Assembly (NCBI GenBank): GCA_944384065.1
Contig: CALWRY010000008.1
Coordinates: 1 to 55,009 of the forward strand
DNA from: an uncultured Enterocloster sp.
GTDB taxonomy: Bacteria > Bacillota > Clostridia > Lachnospirales > Lachnospiraceae
DNA length: 55,009 nucleotides
Direction of reading: 5' to 3'
The first letter of the stretch is position 1; every line of letters starts with the position of its first letter. This document shows positions 37,670-46,616 of the stretch, in pieces. Both the position numbers and the translations under genes were made by a program. The notes below the pieces were generated by a model. It was not told the DNA's origin. It did no database searches and saw only the letters and a list, made by a program, of their open reading frames with translations.

Positions 37670-39010
37670 TCATGGCTCCAGCCGGGTCACATCTCTGGGA
37701 AACAGGGCGGCCTCCCGCACGTTCTGCTCGTCCAGAAGGCGCATGGTCAGCCGTTCCAGCCCGATGCCTAGGCCCCCGTGGGGCGGCATCCCGTATTTGA
37801 AAATCATCAGATAGGAGGCGATATCCTCCGGATCCATTCCACGTTTTTCCATCTTGGCCAGGATCTCCCGGTAATCGTGGATGCGCTGGCCGCCGGTGGT
37901 TACTTCCAGCCCCCGAAAGAGCAGGTCAAAGCTCAGGGTAAACCTGGGATCCGCCGGGTCGTCCATGGCGTAGAAGGGACGCTTTTTCGAGGGGTAATGG
38001 GTGATGAACACGAAATCGCTCCCGTATTCCTCCTTAAAATACCGGCCAATCAAAAGCTCCTCCTCTGGCTCCAGGTCGTAGGGGTTGCGGATCCTGCGGC
38101 CGTATTTCTCCGCAGCCAGCCTCTTGGCCTCATCGAAGCGGACCGCAGGAATCCGGCTCACATCCGGCAGGACAACGCCCAGCATGGCCAGCTCCTTTTG
38201 GTAATCCCGCGCCAAAAGCCCCATCACATATTGGAGCATCCCGGTCTCCATGGCCATCACATCCCCGAAGCCGTCGATGTAGCCCATCTCGAAGTCCAGG
38301 CTGGTGTACTCGTTTAGATGCCGGGTGGTGTTGTGCTTCTCCGCCCGGAACACAGGCGCTGTCTCGAACACTCGGTCATAGACCCCCACCATGGTCTGCT
38401 TGTAAAACTGGGGGCTCTGCCCCAGCTCTGCCTTCTTGCCGAAGTAGTCCAGCTTGAATACATTGGATCCGCCCTCCGCCCCCCGCGCCACGATCTTGGG
38501 GGTGTGGATCTCCGTAAATCCCTGGCTGAACAGATACTCCCGAAAGCCCCGGACAATGCCCTCCTGAATCTTGAATTTCGCCCGCTCACGGACATTGCGC
38601 AGGGAAATGGGCCGCAGGGCCAGCTTTGTCTCCAGAGAAGTGTTTAGCTTCCACTTGCTCACCGGAAGCGGCAGAGGCTCGGCCGGACTTGCCAGGATCC
38701 GCAGAGACTCCAGGCGGATTTCAAAGCCCTGAGGCGCCCGCTCCTCGGCATGAAGCTTCCCTGAAGCCTCCACTGCGCACTCCTCCCGAAGGCTGCGGAT
38801 ATCAAAATCCGTCTTTCCCTCCTCATACACGCACTGCACCAGGCCCTCCGCCTTTCTGAGAATCACAAAGGCCACCTCGCCCATGTTCCGGATGGCATGG
38901 ACGGCCCCGTTTACACGCACGGCCTGCCCTTCGCCGCCGCCCCGGATCAGTTTCTCCATCGCCCGAATGCCCATCACTTCTTGTTTCTTCACGCCATCCA
39001 CAAATTCCAT
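37670..39010 (-). CDS. aspS: Non-discriminating (archaeal-type) aspartyl-tRNA synthetase
   Basis: 446 residues, the short type without the GAD insertion of standard bacterial AspRS (about 590 residues). An N-terminal OB-fold anticodon domain (QAVRVNGAVHAIRNMGEVAF) precedes the class II core, with KLNTSLETKLALRPISLRN, GQSPQFYKQTMV, FRAEKHNTTRHLNEYTSLD (motif 2) and GGLGIGLERLTM (motif 3). Archaeal-type AspRS often charges both tRNA-Asp and tRNA-Asn; the adjacent gatCAB would amidate Asp-tRNA(Asn). AAAAGGAGG lies before the ATG. A T-box leader controls the operon. Confidence 0.92.
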   Translation of the reverse strand: MEFVDGVKKQEVMGIRAMEKLIRGGGEGQAVRVNGAVHAIRNMGEVAFVILRKAEGLVQCVYEEGKTDFDIRSLREECAVEASGKLHAEERAPQGFEIRLESLRILASPAEPLPLPVSKWKLNTSLETKLALRPISLRNVRERAKFKIQEGIVRGFREYLFSQGFTEIHTPKIVARGAEGGSNVFKLDYFGKKAELGQSPQFYKQTMVGVYDRVFETAPVFRAEKHNTTRHLNEYTSLDFEMGYIDGFGDVMAMETGMLQYVMGLLARDYQKELAMLGVVLPDVSRIPAVRFDEAKRLAAEKYGRRIRNPYDLEPEEELLIGRYFKEEYGSDFVFITHYPSKKRPFYAMDDPADPRFTLSFDLLFRGLEVTTGGQRIHDYREILAKMEKRGMDPEDIASYLMIFKYGMPPHGGLGIGLERLTMRLLDEQNVREAALFPRDVTRLEP

Positions 39011-39081
39011 AACTTTTTCCTCCTTTTGGTCCTCTGTTTGGAACTGCTTCCGGGATGCTGCGGCTTATTGACTGGGGAAAT

Positions 39082-39117
39082 AAAAAACGCCCCGGAACAC
39101 AGTTACTGTATTCCGGG
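39082..39117 (-). terminator. Attenuator terminator of the aspS T-box leader
   Basis: CCCGGAATACAG (39117-39106) and CTGTGTTCCGGG (39102-39091) pair over 12 bases around a three-base loop, followed by CGTTTTTT on the minus strand. Confidence 0.85.
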
Positions 39118-39535
39118 ACGGGAGTCTTTGTTTCCACCTGGAGCCTGCCTTTTTTGCACCGGCGCTTATCCCTGTCATAAAGCGCCGCCCTCCCTTTGGA
39201 AGGACTGGCCTATGGGTGAATGAGAATTCCCGCGGTACCACCCGCATTGAGGACGCCGGGATCATGCGTTCCGCACAGATACCTGCCATATCCGCAGATA
39301 CTGTCCTGCATTTACCGGATCTTCCTCCACTCTCCGCACGTAACGTATGCCTACGGATATACCTACTGCCGGTTTCAACCGCTTCAGTATACCAGCTCCG
39401 GAGTGTTCCCTTCGCCCAGTCCTGCCCGGCGGCGCTCTCAGTCGGTGACGCCCCCTTCCTGTCACATTTCTCAGGCAAGAGTCTCCTTCATAGCTGTTGG
39501 GATATGCACAGCCGTTTGGGACGGCTGCAAATATA
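39083..39535 (-). promoter_or_regulatory. T-box leader of aspS-gatCAB, probable Asn specifier
   Basis: The minus strand at 39243-39229 carries GGGTGGTACCGCGGG, the T-box proper, followed by the terminator at 39117-39082. The long 5' part has a hairpin near the start (CAGCCGT/ACGGCTG, 39509-39527) and stem I with a GAGAGC motif. AAC (39407-39405) lies in GGGAACACTCC, just before a CTCC that can pair with an upstream GGAG, and is the best specifier candidate. Uncharged tRNA-Asn would then turn the operon on. This fills most of 39011-39688. Confidence 0.88.
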
Positions 39536-39541
39536 TTTTAT

Positions 39542-39570
39542 AAAATAATACAGGTTGGCAAAGATGTCAA
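39542..39570 (-). promoter_or_regulatory. Promoter of the aspS-gatCAB operon
   Basis: TTGACA (39570-39565), 17 bases, TATTTT (39547-39542) on the minus strand. Confidence 0.7.
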
Positions 39571-39688
39571 GACTAAATTTTTTTAGCTGCGGCCGCAAAT
39601 GGCAAGCACAGCGGGAAACTCTCTGTTTTCCCGCACGCAAAATTGTGGTAAAATAATTGCAGCCAACATAGTTATACAGGTGAAGGAT

Positions 39689-40018
39689 ATGGCAAAACAT
39701 GAATTTGGAATTATGGATACAGCACCCATACCGGAACAAACATATAACAATTATGAACCGGAAAAGTATCATTGTATTTCTGTGGAGGACAAGGATATAG
39801 AACCATTGCTGAAAGACTTTTCGGAAATCTTGTGTTACTGGCATTCGTTAAAAAGAGAGGAATATGGATTGGCGTATTGCGGAATTTCCATTATCCCTCC
39901 GCAGTCTTTGAAAAATTTTATTTCTATCATTGATAATAAAACGCAGTTCCATGAATTAAGAGATTTATTGCAAAAAGCACTCCAAGAGAATAAATTTGTA
40001 ATTCATTTTGGAATCTGA
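39689..40018 (+). CDS. Small conserved hypothetical protein
   Basis: 109 residues from ATG 39689 (MAKHEFGIMDTAPIPEQTYN), preceded by GGTGAAGGAT; the frame is open to 39599 but AT-rich. The sequence (EKYHCISVEDKDIEPLL, GLAYCGISIIPPQSLKNFIS, ENKFVIHFGI) resembles a short soluble protein of unknown function seen in Firmicutes, by recall. TGGTAAAAT just upstream is an extended -10-like promoter. Base content is more AT-rich than its neighbours, suggesting recent arrival. Confidence 0.72.
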   Translation: MAKHEFGIMDTAPIPEQTYNNYEPEKYHCISVEDKDIEPLLKDFSEILCYWHSLKREEYGLAYCGISIIPPQSLKNFISIIDNKTQFHELRDLLQKALQENKFVIHFGI

Positions 40019-40068
40019 GAATATAAACACCCTCCCCATCCCACAGAAGGAAAGGAAACGATTGAATA

Positions 40069-40530
40069 ATGAAAATAACCGAAGTCCAAAATCAAAATCG
40101 AACGCCCGATCTAATCAGCCGCCTGCTGACGGTATGGGAAGCTTCCGTAAGGGCGACCCACCTGTTTTTGTCGGACGTCGAAATCAAACGTATCAAGGAA
40201 TACGTGCCCCAGGCGTTAAACGGAATTGCCCATTTGATCATTGCAGAAGACGGCGCGGGCCGCCCCGTGGCCTTTATGGGGGTTGAAAACGGTACGCTGG
40301 AAATGCTGTTCATCTCCCCGGAGGAGCGCAAAAAGGGGTTAGGCAGACGTCTAATCCAGTACGGAATTGAAAACTATTCCGTTGAACGGCTGGCCGTCAA
40401 TGAACAGAACCCGCAGGCAAAAGGATTTTATGAGCACATGGGCTTCCGGGTCTATAAACGGACGGACTTGGATGAGCAGGGAAATCCCTACCCGCTTTTG
40501 TACATGCGCCTTTCCGGCGCGAAGGCCTGA
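40069..40530 (+). CDS. GNAT N-acetyltransferase
   Basis: 153 residues with the GNAT core: AHLIIAEDGAGRPVAFMGV, LEMLFISPEERKKGLGRRLI (acetyl-CoA loop RKKGLG), then NEQNPQAKGFYEHMGFRVY. It resembles the YjaB/YafP-type group; substrate unknown. GGAAAGGAAA stands rather far from the ATG. It follows the small hypothetical gene by 50 bases and converges with the broken glycosidase, two bases away. Confidence 0.85.
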   Translation: MKITEVQNQNRTPDLISRLLTVWEASVRATHLFLSDVEIKRIKEYVPQALNGIAHLIIAEDGAGRPVAFMGVENGTLEMLFISPEERKKGLGRRLIQYGIENYSVERLAVNEQNPQAKGFYEHMGFRVYKRTDLDEQGNPYPLLYMRLSGAKA

Positions 40531-40531
40531 T

Positions 40532-41705
40532 TTAAAACCACATCTTCGGCAGATACGCCCGCGTCCCCTCCAGCATGCCGTCAATCAGCGCTTTCACCTG
40601 CTCCTTGGTACAGCCTTTCCCTTTCACCAGGGGGTCTGCCATAAAGGCCTCTAAAACCAGCGCCCGATCCCCGGTGAGGGCTGCCTTTAAAATCCGCTCA
40701 TGGTTCTCCACATGGGGCATTACAAGGGCCCGCACCGCCTCGGGAAGGGCGCCGGCCTGGATGGGCCGGATGGCGTCCCGCTCAAAGAGGGCGTTTGTCT
40801 CCACCACAGCCTCCCTGGGAAGATTGGGAATCTGCCCTGCAGTGTTGGGAATGTTCACATTGCTCACCAGCCGCCCAAGGCCGCACAGGGCTTTGATGAG
40901 GAGAATCCCCTCCTCGCCGGTGGGCGCAGGCAAAGGAGTCGTTGGCCCAGTTTCTGTCCCGTTCTTCAAACCCTTCTTCGAAATGAGCGTCCACATACTC
41001 CCGGTAAATGGGGAACAGATCCATGCCCTTATAGGAAGCATAGTCAAACCATGTGAAATGATTGATGCCCAGCACATTTACATAGATATCCCTCCGGTCA
41101 ATGCCGGATATCCCCTTTGTTTTCTCAAGGATCCCCTTCAACACCTTCTGGGTGCCGAACACCTCGTGGCAGCAGCCGAAAGCCTTGATTTCGGGAAATT
41201 CATGGTACAGGGTTTTCACGCACAGGGACATGGGGTTTGTGTAATTGATGACCCAGGCCTTAGGGGAAAATTCCCGGATGGCCCGGGCGATCTCCGCAAA
41301 CATGGGCACGGTGCGCAGCCCCCGCATCATCCCGCCGGGACCCGCCGTGTCTCCCACGGACTGATAAATCCCCAGCCGTTCCGGCATATGCACGTCCACC
41401 GCCATCTCGTCAAAGGTGCCCGGAAGAATGGATATCACCACAAAATCCGCCCCTGTCAGGGCCTCCCTGAGAGAGTCTGCCGTGTCGTAATGCCATTTTC
41501 CCACTGCGTCCGGACGGGAGGACAGGCGGTTCCCGATGGATTCATTTGCCCGCGCCGCCTCCCGGTCAATGTCGTACAGGCGGATGCGCCCGCTCATAGA
41601 CGGCTCCAGGGCCAAATCCGTCATAAACGTCCACGCCCATCCCCGGGATCCTCCCCCGATGTAGGCAATCTGCACGTCCTTTGCGCTTCCCTCCAAGTAT
41701 TTCAT
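40532..41705 (-). pseudogene. GH4 alpha-glucosidase/galacturonidase-like gene with internal deletion and frameshift
   Basis: The first 260 codons from ATG 41705 encode the NAD-binding half of a glycoside hydrolase family 4 enzyme: IAYIGGGSRGWAWTFMTDLA, VVISILPGTFDEM, VINYTNPMSLCVKTL and the metal Cys and His in FGCCHEVFG and GINHFTWF. After NDSFACAH (near 40930) the frame breaks, and the family resumes in another frame at PTGEEGILLIKALCGLG, NIPNTAGQIPNLPREAVVE to the end. Compared with about 430-480 residues for the family, the joined product is about 390, so perhaps 50-80 residues near the active site are lost. The enzyme should be inactive. Confidence 0.8.
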
Positions 41706-41706
41706 C

Positions 41707-43032
41707 TTAATCCGCTCCTTTCCCTTCCTTCCACGCCTTCACACGCGCAAGCTTCTCCCTGGCCGCGTCCTCCGCCCCCTCCGCAGTGGGATGATAATAC
41801 TCCTTCCCCGCCAGGGAATCGGGCAGGCACTGCATCCGGGCCATTTTTTCCTCTGTGTCGTGAGCGTAGACATAGCCCTCCCCGTAGTGCAGATCCGCCA
41901 TCAGGGACGTGGGGGCATTGCGGATGTTTAAGGGCACCGGCTCCGCCAGCATGTTCTGGGCGTCGGCCTTGGCCGTCTCGTAAGCCACGTAGGCGGAGTT
42001 GGACTTGGGCGCCATAGAGAGGTAGATAACCGCATGGCTCAAGTGCACATTGCACTCCGGCATTCCCAAAAAATGGCAGGCCTGGTAGGCGGCCACGGCC
42101 AGAGGGAGGGCCTGGCTGTCCGCCATTCCCACGTCCTCGCTGGCAAAACGGATCAGACGCCTCGCCACGTACAGGGGATCCTCCCCCGCCTCCAGCATCC
42201 GGGCCAGCCAGTACACCGCCGCGTCCGGATCGGTGTTGCGCATGGACTTGTGGAGGGCGGAGATCAGATTGTAGTGCTCCTCCCCCTGCTTGTCGTAGAG
42301 CAGGCTCTTTTTCCCGATGCACTGGGCCAGCGTTTCTTTCGTGACCCGGGTTTTCTGGGCATCCATCTCCCCGTTGGTCACTGCCATTTCCAGGACGTTT
42401 AAGGCCCGCCTGGCATCCCCGTCGGCAAAGGACGCGATTGCCTCCAGCGTCCCCTCCTCCATCTCCACATGCAGGTATCCCAGCCCCTTGGGGCTTTTTA
42501 AGGCCCGCGCAAGGAGCGTCCCGATGTCCGCCTCCCCAAGCCCCCGAAGGACAAACACACGGCATCGGGACAAGAGAGCCCCGTTAATCTCAAAGGACGG
42601 ATTCTCCGTGGTGGCCCCGATGAGGATGATGCTCCCCTTCTCCACATAGGGCAGAAAGGCGTCCTGCTGGGCCTTGTTGAAGCGGTGGATCTCGTCCACA
42701 AAGACCAGGGTGCGCACGCCCATCCGGCGGCTCGCCTCCGCCTGGGCCATGACCTCCTTGATTTCCTTGATGCCGCTGGTCACCGCGCTGAAATTCACAA
42801 ATTGGGCATGGGTCCGGTGGGCGATGATCCCCGCCAGGGTGGTCTTTCCCACCCCCGGCGGTCCCCAGAAAATCATGGAGGTGATCCGATCCTGCTCAAT
42901 GAGCTGGCGCAGGACCTTCCCCTTTCCCAAAAGGTGCTCCTGCCCCACAAATTCGTCCAAATCCTCCGGCCGCATCCGGCTGGCCAGAGGCGTATATGCC
43001 TCCTGAGAATCAAAAAGCGAAAGCTGTTCCAT
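41707..43032 (-). CDS. rarA: RarA/MgsA replication-associated recombination ATPase
   Basis: 441 residues from ATG 43032 (MEQLSLFDSQEAYTPLASRM), with AGGAGGG five bases upstream; the upstream extension is GC-rich noise. AAA+ clamp-loader relative acting at stalled forks. Walker A WGPPGVGKTT, Walker B LVFVDEIHRF, sensor 1 IGATTENPSF and C-terminal tetramer domain (MSMR-like MLAEPVPLNIRNAPTSLM, GEGYVYAHDTEEK). It lies between the broken glycosidase gene (one base gap) and bcp. Confidence 0.95.
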   Translation of the reverse strand: MEQLSLFDSQEAYTPLASRMRPEDLDEFVGQEHLLGKGKVLRQLIEQDRITSMIFWGPPGVGKTTLAGIIAHRTHAQFVNFSAVTSGIKEIKEVMAQAEASRRMGVRTLVFVDEIHRFNKAQQDAFLPYVEKGSIILIGATTENPSFEINGALLSRCRVFVLRGLGEADIGTLLARALKSPKGLGYLHVEMEEGTLEAIASFADGDARRALNVLEMAVTNGEMDAQKTRVTKETLAQCIGKKSLLYDKQGEEHYNLISALHKSMRNTDPDAAVYWLARMLEAGEDPLYVARRLIRFASEDVGMADSQALPLAVAAYQACHFLGMPECNVHLSHAVIYLSMAPKSNSAYVAYETAKADAQNMLAEPVPLNIRNAPTSLMADLHYGEGYVYAHDTEEKMARMQCLPDSLAGKEYYHPTAEGAEDAAREKLARVKAWKEGKGAD

Positions 43033-43144
43033 CACGCCCTCCTTCTGCTGCGGGCCTCCCGCCGCCCTGCTTGGCACGGCGGCCTTCTTCCGGCCTGTTG
43101 GCCCGGCGGCCTCCCCCGCGTCTCCGCCGCCTGCAAGGGCTGTA

Positions 43145-43615
43145 TCAGTCCCCCGCCGCCTGGTCAAGATACTCTAAAATCTCCCCGGCATTGGTGTCCG
43201 GCTTCACCTTGGGATACACTTTCTCAATCATTCCATCCTCATCAATGATGTAGGTTGCGCGCACCACTCCCATGCTCACCTTGCCGTAGAGCTTCTTTTC
43301 CTTCCACACGTCGTAGGCCTGGATGGCCGTAAGCTCCGGATCCGATACCAGGGTAAACGGCAGATTGTATTTGTCCGCAAATTTTCTGTGGGAGGCCTCG
43401 CTGTCCCGGCTGACGCCGATTACCGCCACGCCTCTCTCCTGAAATCCCGCGTAAGCTCCGGCAAAGGCGCAGGCCTCCTTCGTACACCCAGGCGTATTGT
43501 CCTTTGGATAAAAATACAGAACCACCTTTTTCCCTCTGTAATCCGACAGCCGTACCTCGTTTCCATCCTTGTCCCGCAGTGTAAAATCCGGGGCTTTTGC
43601 TCCTGCTTCTAACAT
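43145..43615 (-). CDS. bcp: Thioredoxin-dependent peroxiredoxin, Bcp/PrxQ type
   Basis: 156 residues from ATG 43615 (MLEAGAKAPDFTLRDKDGNE), with GAAGGAGG upstream. The peroxidatic cysteine is in YPKDNTPGCTKEACAF; the second cysteine five residues later makes this the CX4C PrxQ form. It reduces peroxides with thioredoxin and helps an anaerobe survive oxygen. It lies between recQ and rarA on the same strand, 31 bases after recQ. Confidence 0.95.
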   Translation of the reverse strand: MLEAGAKAPDFTLRDKDGNEVRLSDYRGKKVVLYFYPKDNTPGCTKEACAFAGAYAGFQERGVAVIGVSRDSEASHRKFADKYNLPFTLVSDPELTAIQAYDVWKEKKLYGKVSMGVVRATYIIDEDGMIEKVYPKVKPDTNAGEILEYLDQAAGD

Positions 43616-43646
43616 TTGTTTATCCTCCTTCTTTCGCCTCTTAAGC

Positions 43647-45503
43647 TCACGTACCCAGCGCCTCCCGCACGCAGGCCAGAAACCGCTCCCCATATTTCTC
43701 ATATTTAAATTCGCCCACGCCGGACACGGACAGCATTTCCGCCCGGGTCCTGGGCTTCACAATGCACATGTGGGTCAGCGTTTTATCGGAAAATACAATG
43801 TAGGGCGGCACTTTCTCCTCCCTGGCGATCTCCATGCGCAGAGCCCGCAGCTTCTCAAAGAGGCTCTCCTCCCCGGCTCCGAAGCTCTGCTCTCCGGAAA
43901 GTCCCCTGCGGCCCCGCTTTTTCGCGGCTGCACCGCCGGACTTCTCCTCCCGCTCCGTCTCCTTCGCCAGCTTCATCCTCACGGTCTGCCCGTCCCGCAG
44001 CACCTTCGCGGAATCCGGCGTGAGCTTCACAATGGCGTACTCATCCGCGGTTACCGCCAGATACCCTGCGAACTGAAGGTGATTCATCACCTGGCGCAGA
44101 CGGTAGATTGGCACCTTCGCCAGCTTTCCGTAGGAAACGTTCTGATCCATACGGTAATTCCGTATCTTTGCCGTATTTGCTCCGTGAACCGTGTCCAAAA
44201 TAACGTTTACTCCGTAGCGCTGGCGGCAGTCCGCCACGCATTCCAGAATTGCCCGCGCTGTTTCCGTCACATCCGTCTCCTCAAACTGGGTCAGGCAATT
44301 GGCACAGTTTCCGCAATAGCTCTCCCCGTATTCTCCGAAGTAGCGGAGTATGTAGGCCCGCAGGCAGTCATTGGTAAAGCAGTAAAACGTCATCTTCCGC
44401 AGCCGTTCCTCATCCCTCTCCTTTATGAGACGACGCATCGCCGGATCCATCTCTGCATCCTCCGGCCCGCGCTCAATAAAAAAACGGTTGGTAATCACAT
44501 CCTGGCCGCTGTAATACAGAATGCACTCCGCAGGCTCCCCGTCCCTCCCGGCCCGGCCCGCCTCCTGGTAGTAGGCCTCCAGGTTCTTTGGCATCCCGCA
44601 GTGGAGCACAAAGCGGACATTGGACTTGTCTATGCCCATGCCGAAGGCATTGGTAGCCACCATCACAGGGGCACGGTCATAGATGAAATCCTCCTGATTT
44701 TTCTTCCGCTCCTCGTCCGGCAGACCTGCGTGGTAGCGGGTGGCGGGAAAGCCATCCCGTATCAGGCTCTGGCAGACCTCCTCCACATTTTTCCGGGTCA
44801 GGCAGTAGATAATCCCGCTCTGCCCCGGGTGGGCCTCCAGGTATGTGCGGATGGCCTGATACCGGTCCTTCGGCGTCTGCACCGCGAAGAACAGGTTCCC
44901 CCGGTCAAAGCCCGTAGTGACCACCGTGGGGTTCTGGAGCTCCAGCATATCCAGGATATCATCCCGCACCTCCCGGGTGGCCGTGGCCGTGAAGGCGCTG
45001 ACCACCGGACGCCGGGGCAGCCCCCGCACAAACTCCGTGATCCGCAGGTAGCTGGGCCGGAAATCCTGACCCCACTGGGAGATGCAGTGGGCCTCGTCCA
45101 CCGCCACCATAGCGATTTTCACGCTCCCGGCAAAGTCCAAAAACTCCGGCGTCATCAGCCGCTCCGGGGCCACGTAGATGATGGGATAGCGGCCCTGCCT
45201 GGCATATTCCAGGGCCTTTCGGTACTGGACCGGCGTCAGGGAGCTGTTGAGATAGGCGGCGTGAATTCCCGCTGCGTTTAAGCTTCCCACCTGGTCCTTC
45301 ATCAGGGAAATGAGGGGTGAAACCACCAGGGTAATCCCCTCAAACAGCAGGGCGGGAATCTGATAGCACAGGGACTTTCCCGCCCCCGTGGGCATGATTC
45401 CCAGTGTGTCCCGCCCCCCTAGAATGCTGTCAATCAGCTGCTCCTGCGCGCCGCGGAAGGTCTCATAGCCGAAGTGTTTTTTTAAGATTTGGTATTTGTC
45501 CAT
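43647..45503 (-). CDS. recQ: ATP-dependent DNA helicase RecQ
   Basis: 618 residues from ATG 45503 (MDKYQILKKHFGYETFRGAQ). Superfamily 2 helicase motifs: GIMPTGAGKSLCYQIPALLF, AMVAVDEAHCISQWGQDFRP, SAFTATATREVR and QEAGRAGRDGEPAEC. The zinc site is CFTNDCLRAYILRYFGE plus CGNCANC, followed by the RQC winged helix and a C-terminal HRDC domain (EKLRALRMEIAREEKVPPYI). Acts in recombination and fork repair. First gene of a recQ-bcp-rarA run. Confidence 0.96.
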   Translation of the reverse strand: MDKYQILKKHFGYETFRGAQEQLIDSILGGRDTLGIMPTGAGKSLCYQIPALLFEGITLVVSPLISLMKDQVGSLNAAGIHAAYLNSSLTPVQYRKALEYARQGRYPIIYVAPERLMTPEFLDFAGSVKIAMVAVDEAHCISQWGQDFRPSYLRITEFVRGLPRRPVVSAFTATATREVRDDILDMLELQNPTVVTTGFDRGNLFFAVQTPKDRYQAIRTYLEAHPGQSGIIYCLTRKNVEEVCQSLIRDGFPATRYHAGLPDEERKKNQEDFIYDRAPVMVATNAFGMGIDKSNVRFVLHCGMPKNLEAYYQEAGRAGRDGEPAECILYYSGQDVITNRFFIERGPEDAEMDPAMRRLIKERDEERLRKMTFYCFTNDCLRAYILRYFGEYGESYCGNCANCLTQFEETDVTETARAILECVADCRQRYGVNVILDTVHGANTAKIRNYRMDQNVSYGKLAKVPIYRLRQVMNHLQFAGYLAVTADEYAIVKLTPDSAKVLRDGQTVRMKLAKETEREEKSGGAAAKKRGRRGLSGEQSFGAGEESLFEKLRALRMEIAREEKVPPYIVFSDKTLTHMCIVKPRTRAEMLSVSGVGEFKYEKYGERFLACVREALGT

Positions 45504-45685
45504 TGAAGCCATCCTGTCTTTTCTGTACATTGTTTTATTATTGTAGCACAGGCCCCCTCTTCCGCCTAGGCCGCGGCATCAAGCCGGAAATCAAGCTGTC
45601 CACCGCGTCATCACGAATTCTTTTTGAACATTTCGTGCTCCGTCCCCGCATACACTGTATAAATCCCGCGAATCAGGGAGCTGCC

Positions 45686-46600
45686 ATGAACACCTACGAA
45701 TCATTTTTCCGCTCTGCCTTTCGGCTTCTCTTTGTCTGCCTGGTTCTCCTTCTCTCCTTCTGGGTCGGCTACGGCGCGGCCTGGGCCCTGGACAGGGCCC
45801 GCCAGTATGGAAGCTTTCACCCCGAGCTTGACGGCGGGTTTCTTCCGAGCGCTGGCGAAGCCGGCGAACCGCATCCGGGCAATGACGGCGGCGGGTATCT
45901 CCCGGCCTCAGGCCCCTCCGGGGACAGCTGGGGCTTAAGCTTTCCGTCTCCGGGATCGCCCCCTGTGGGAAATGCCACGGCTGAGGAGCTGCGGGAGTAC
46001 AACGCCTACTACACCGCACCCACCGAGGAGAAGGTTATCTATCTGACCTTTGACGCCGGCTATGAAAATGGCAGCACCCCTGCCATCCTGGACGCCCTGA
46101 AAAAGCACAATGCCCCCGCCGCCTTCTTCTTAGTTGGAAATTACCTGGAAACCAGCCCTGACCTGGTAAAACGTATGATTTCTGAGGGCCACATTGTGGG
46201 AAACCACACCTTCCATCACCCGGATATGGCGAAAATTGCCTCCCGTGAAGCATTCGAAAAGGAGCTTGGGGACCTGGAAGCCCTCTGCCAGGAGGTCACA
46301 GGGCAGCCCATGAAAAAATACTACCGTCCTCCCCAGGGCCGCTACAGTGAAAGCAATCTGCAGATGGCCCGGGACATGGGATATACCACATTTTTCTGGA
46401 GTCTGGCCTATGTGGACTGGTACGAGGACCGGCAGCCCTCCAAGGAGGAAGCCTTTGAAAAACTTTTGGGGCGCATCCACCCGGGAGCCATCGTCCTGCT
46501 CCACAGCACATCAAAGACCAACGGGGAAATCCTGGATGAGCTGCTGACCCGCTGGGAGGAGATGGGGTACCGGTTTGGGAGTCTGGATGAATTCGCCTAA
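45686..46600 (+). CDS. PdaA-like polysaccharide deacetylase
   Basis: 304 residues from ATG 45686 (MNTYESFFRSAFRLL), with AGGGAG five bases upstream. One N-terminal membrane helix (LLFVCLVLLLSFWVGYGAAW), a Gly/Pro-rich linker and a NodB domain (about residues 115-300). Motifs VIYLTFDAGYENGSTPAILD, GNHTFHHPDMAKI, YRPPQGRYSESNL, FWSLAYVDWYEDRQ and HPGAIVLLHSTSKTNGE follow Bacillus PdaA closely. PdaA deacetylates N-acetylmuramic acid in spore cortex, leading to delta-lactam; here the second Asp of the TFDD motif is Ala (Asn in PdaA). A role in spore or vegetative wall is inferred. Confidence 0.88.
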   Translation: MNTYESFFRSAFRLLFVCLVLLLSFWVGYGAAWALDRARQYGSFHPELDGGFLPSAGEAGEPHPGNDGGGYLPASGPSGDSWGLSFPSPGSPPVGNATAEELREYNAYYTAPTEEKVIYLTFDAGYENGSTPAILDALKKHNAPAAFFLVGNYLETSPDLVKRMISEGHIVGNHTFHHPDMAKIASREAFEKELGDLEALCQEVTGQPMKKYYRPPQGRYSESNLQMARDMGYTTFFWSLAYVDWYEDRQPSKEEAFEKLLGRIHPGAIVLLHSTSKTNGEILDELLTRWEEMGYRFGSLDEFA

Positions 46601-46616
46601 AACCCTTCCGGCAGGC

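Noticed and set aside
40575-42017. 480-codon plus-strand frame opposite the GH4 and rarA genes
   Set aside because: It crosses two clear minus-strand genes and shows no protein family features.
43569-45281. 570-codon plus-strand frame opposite recQ
   Set aside because: Antisense shadow; the composition is Arg/His/Pro/Leu-rich with no motifs, while recQ motifs are complete.
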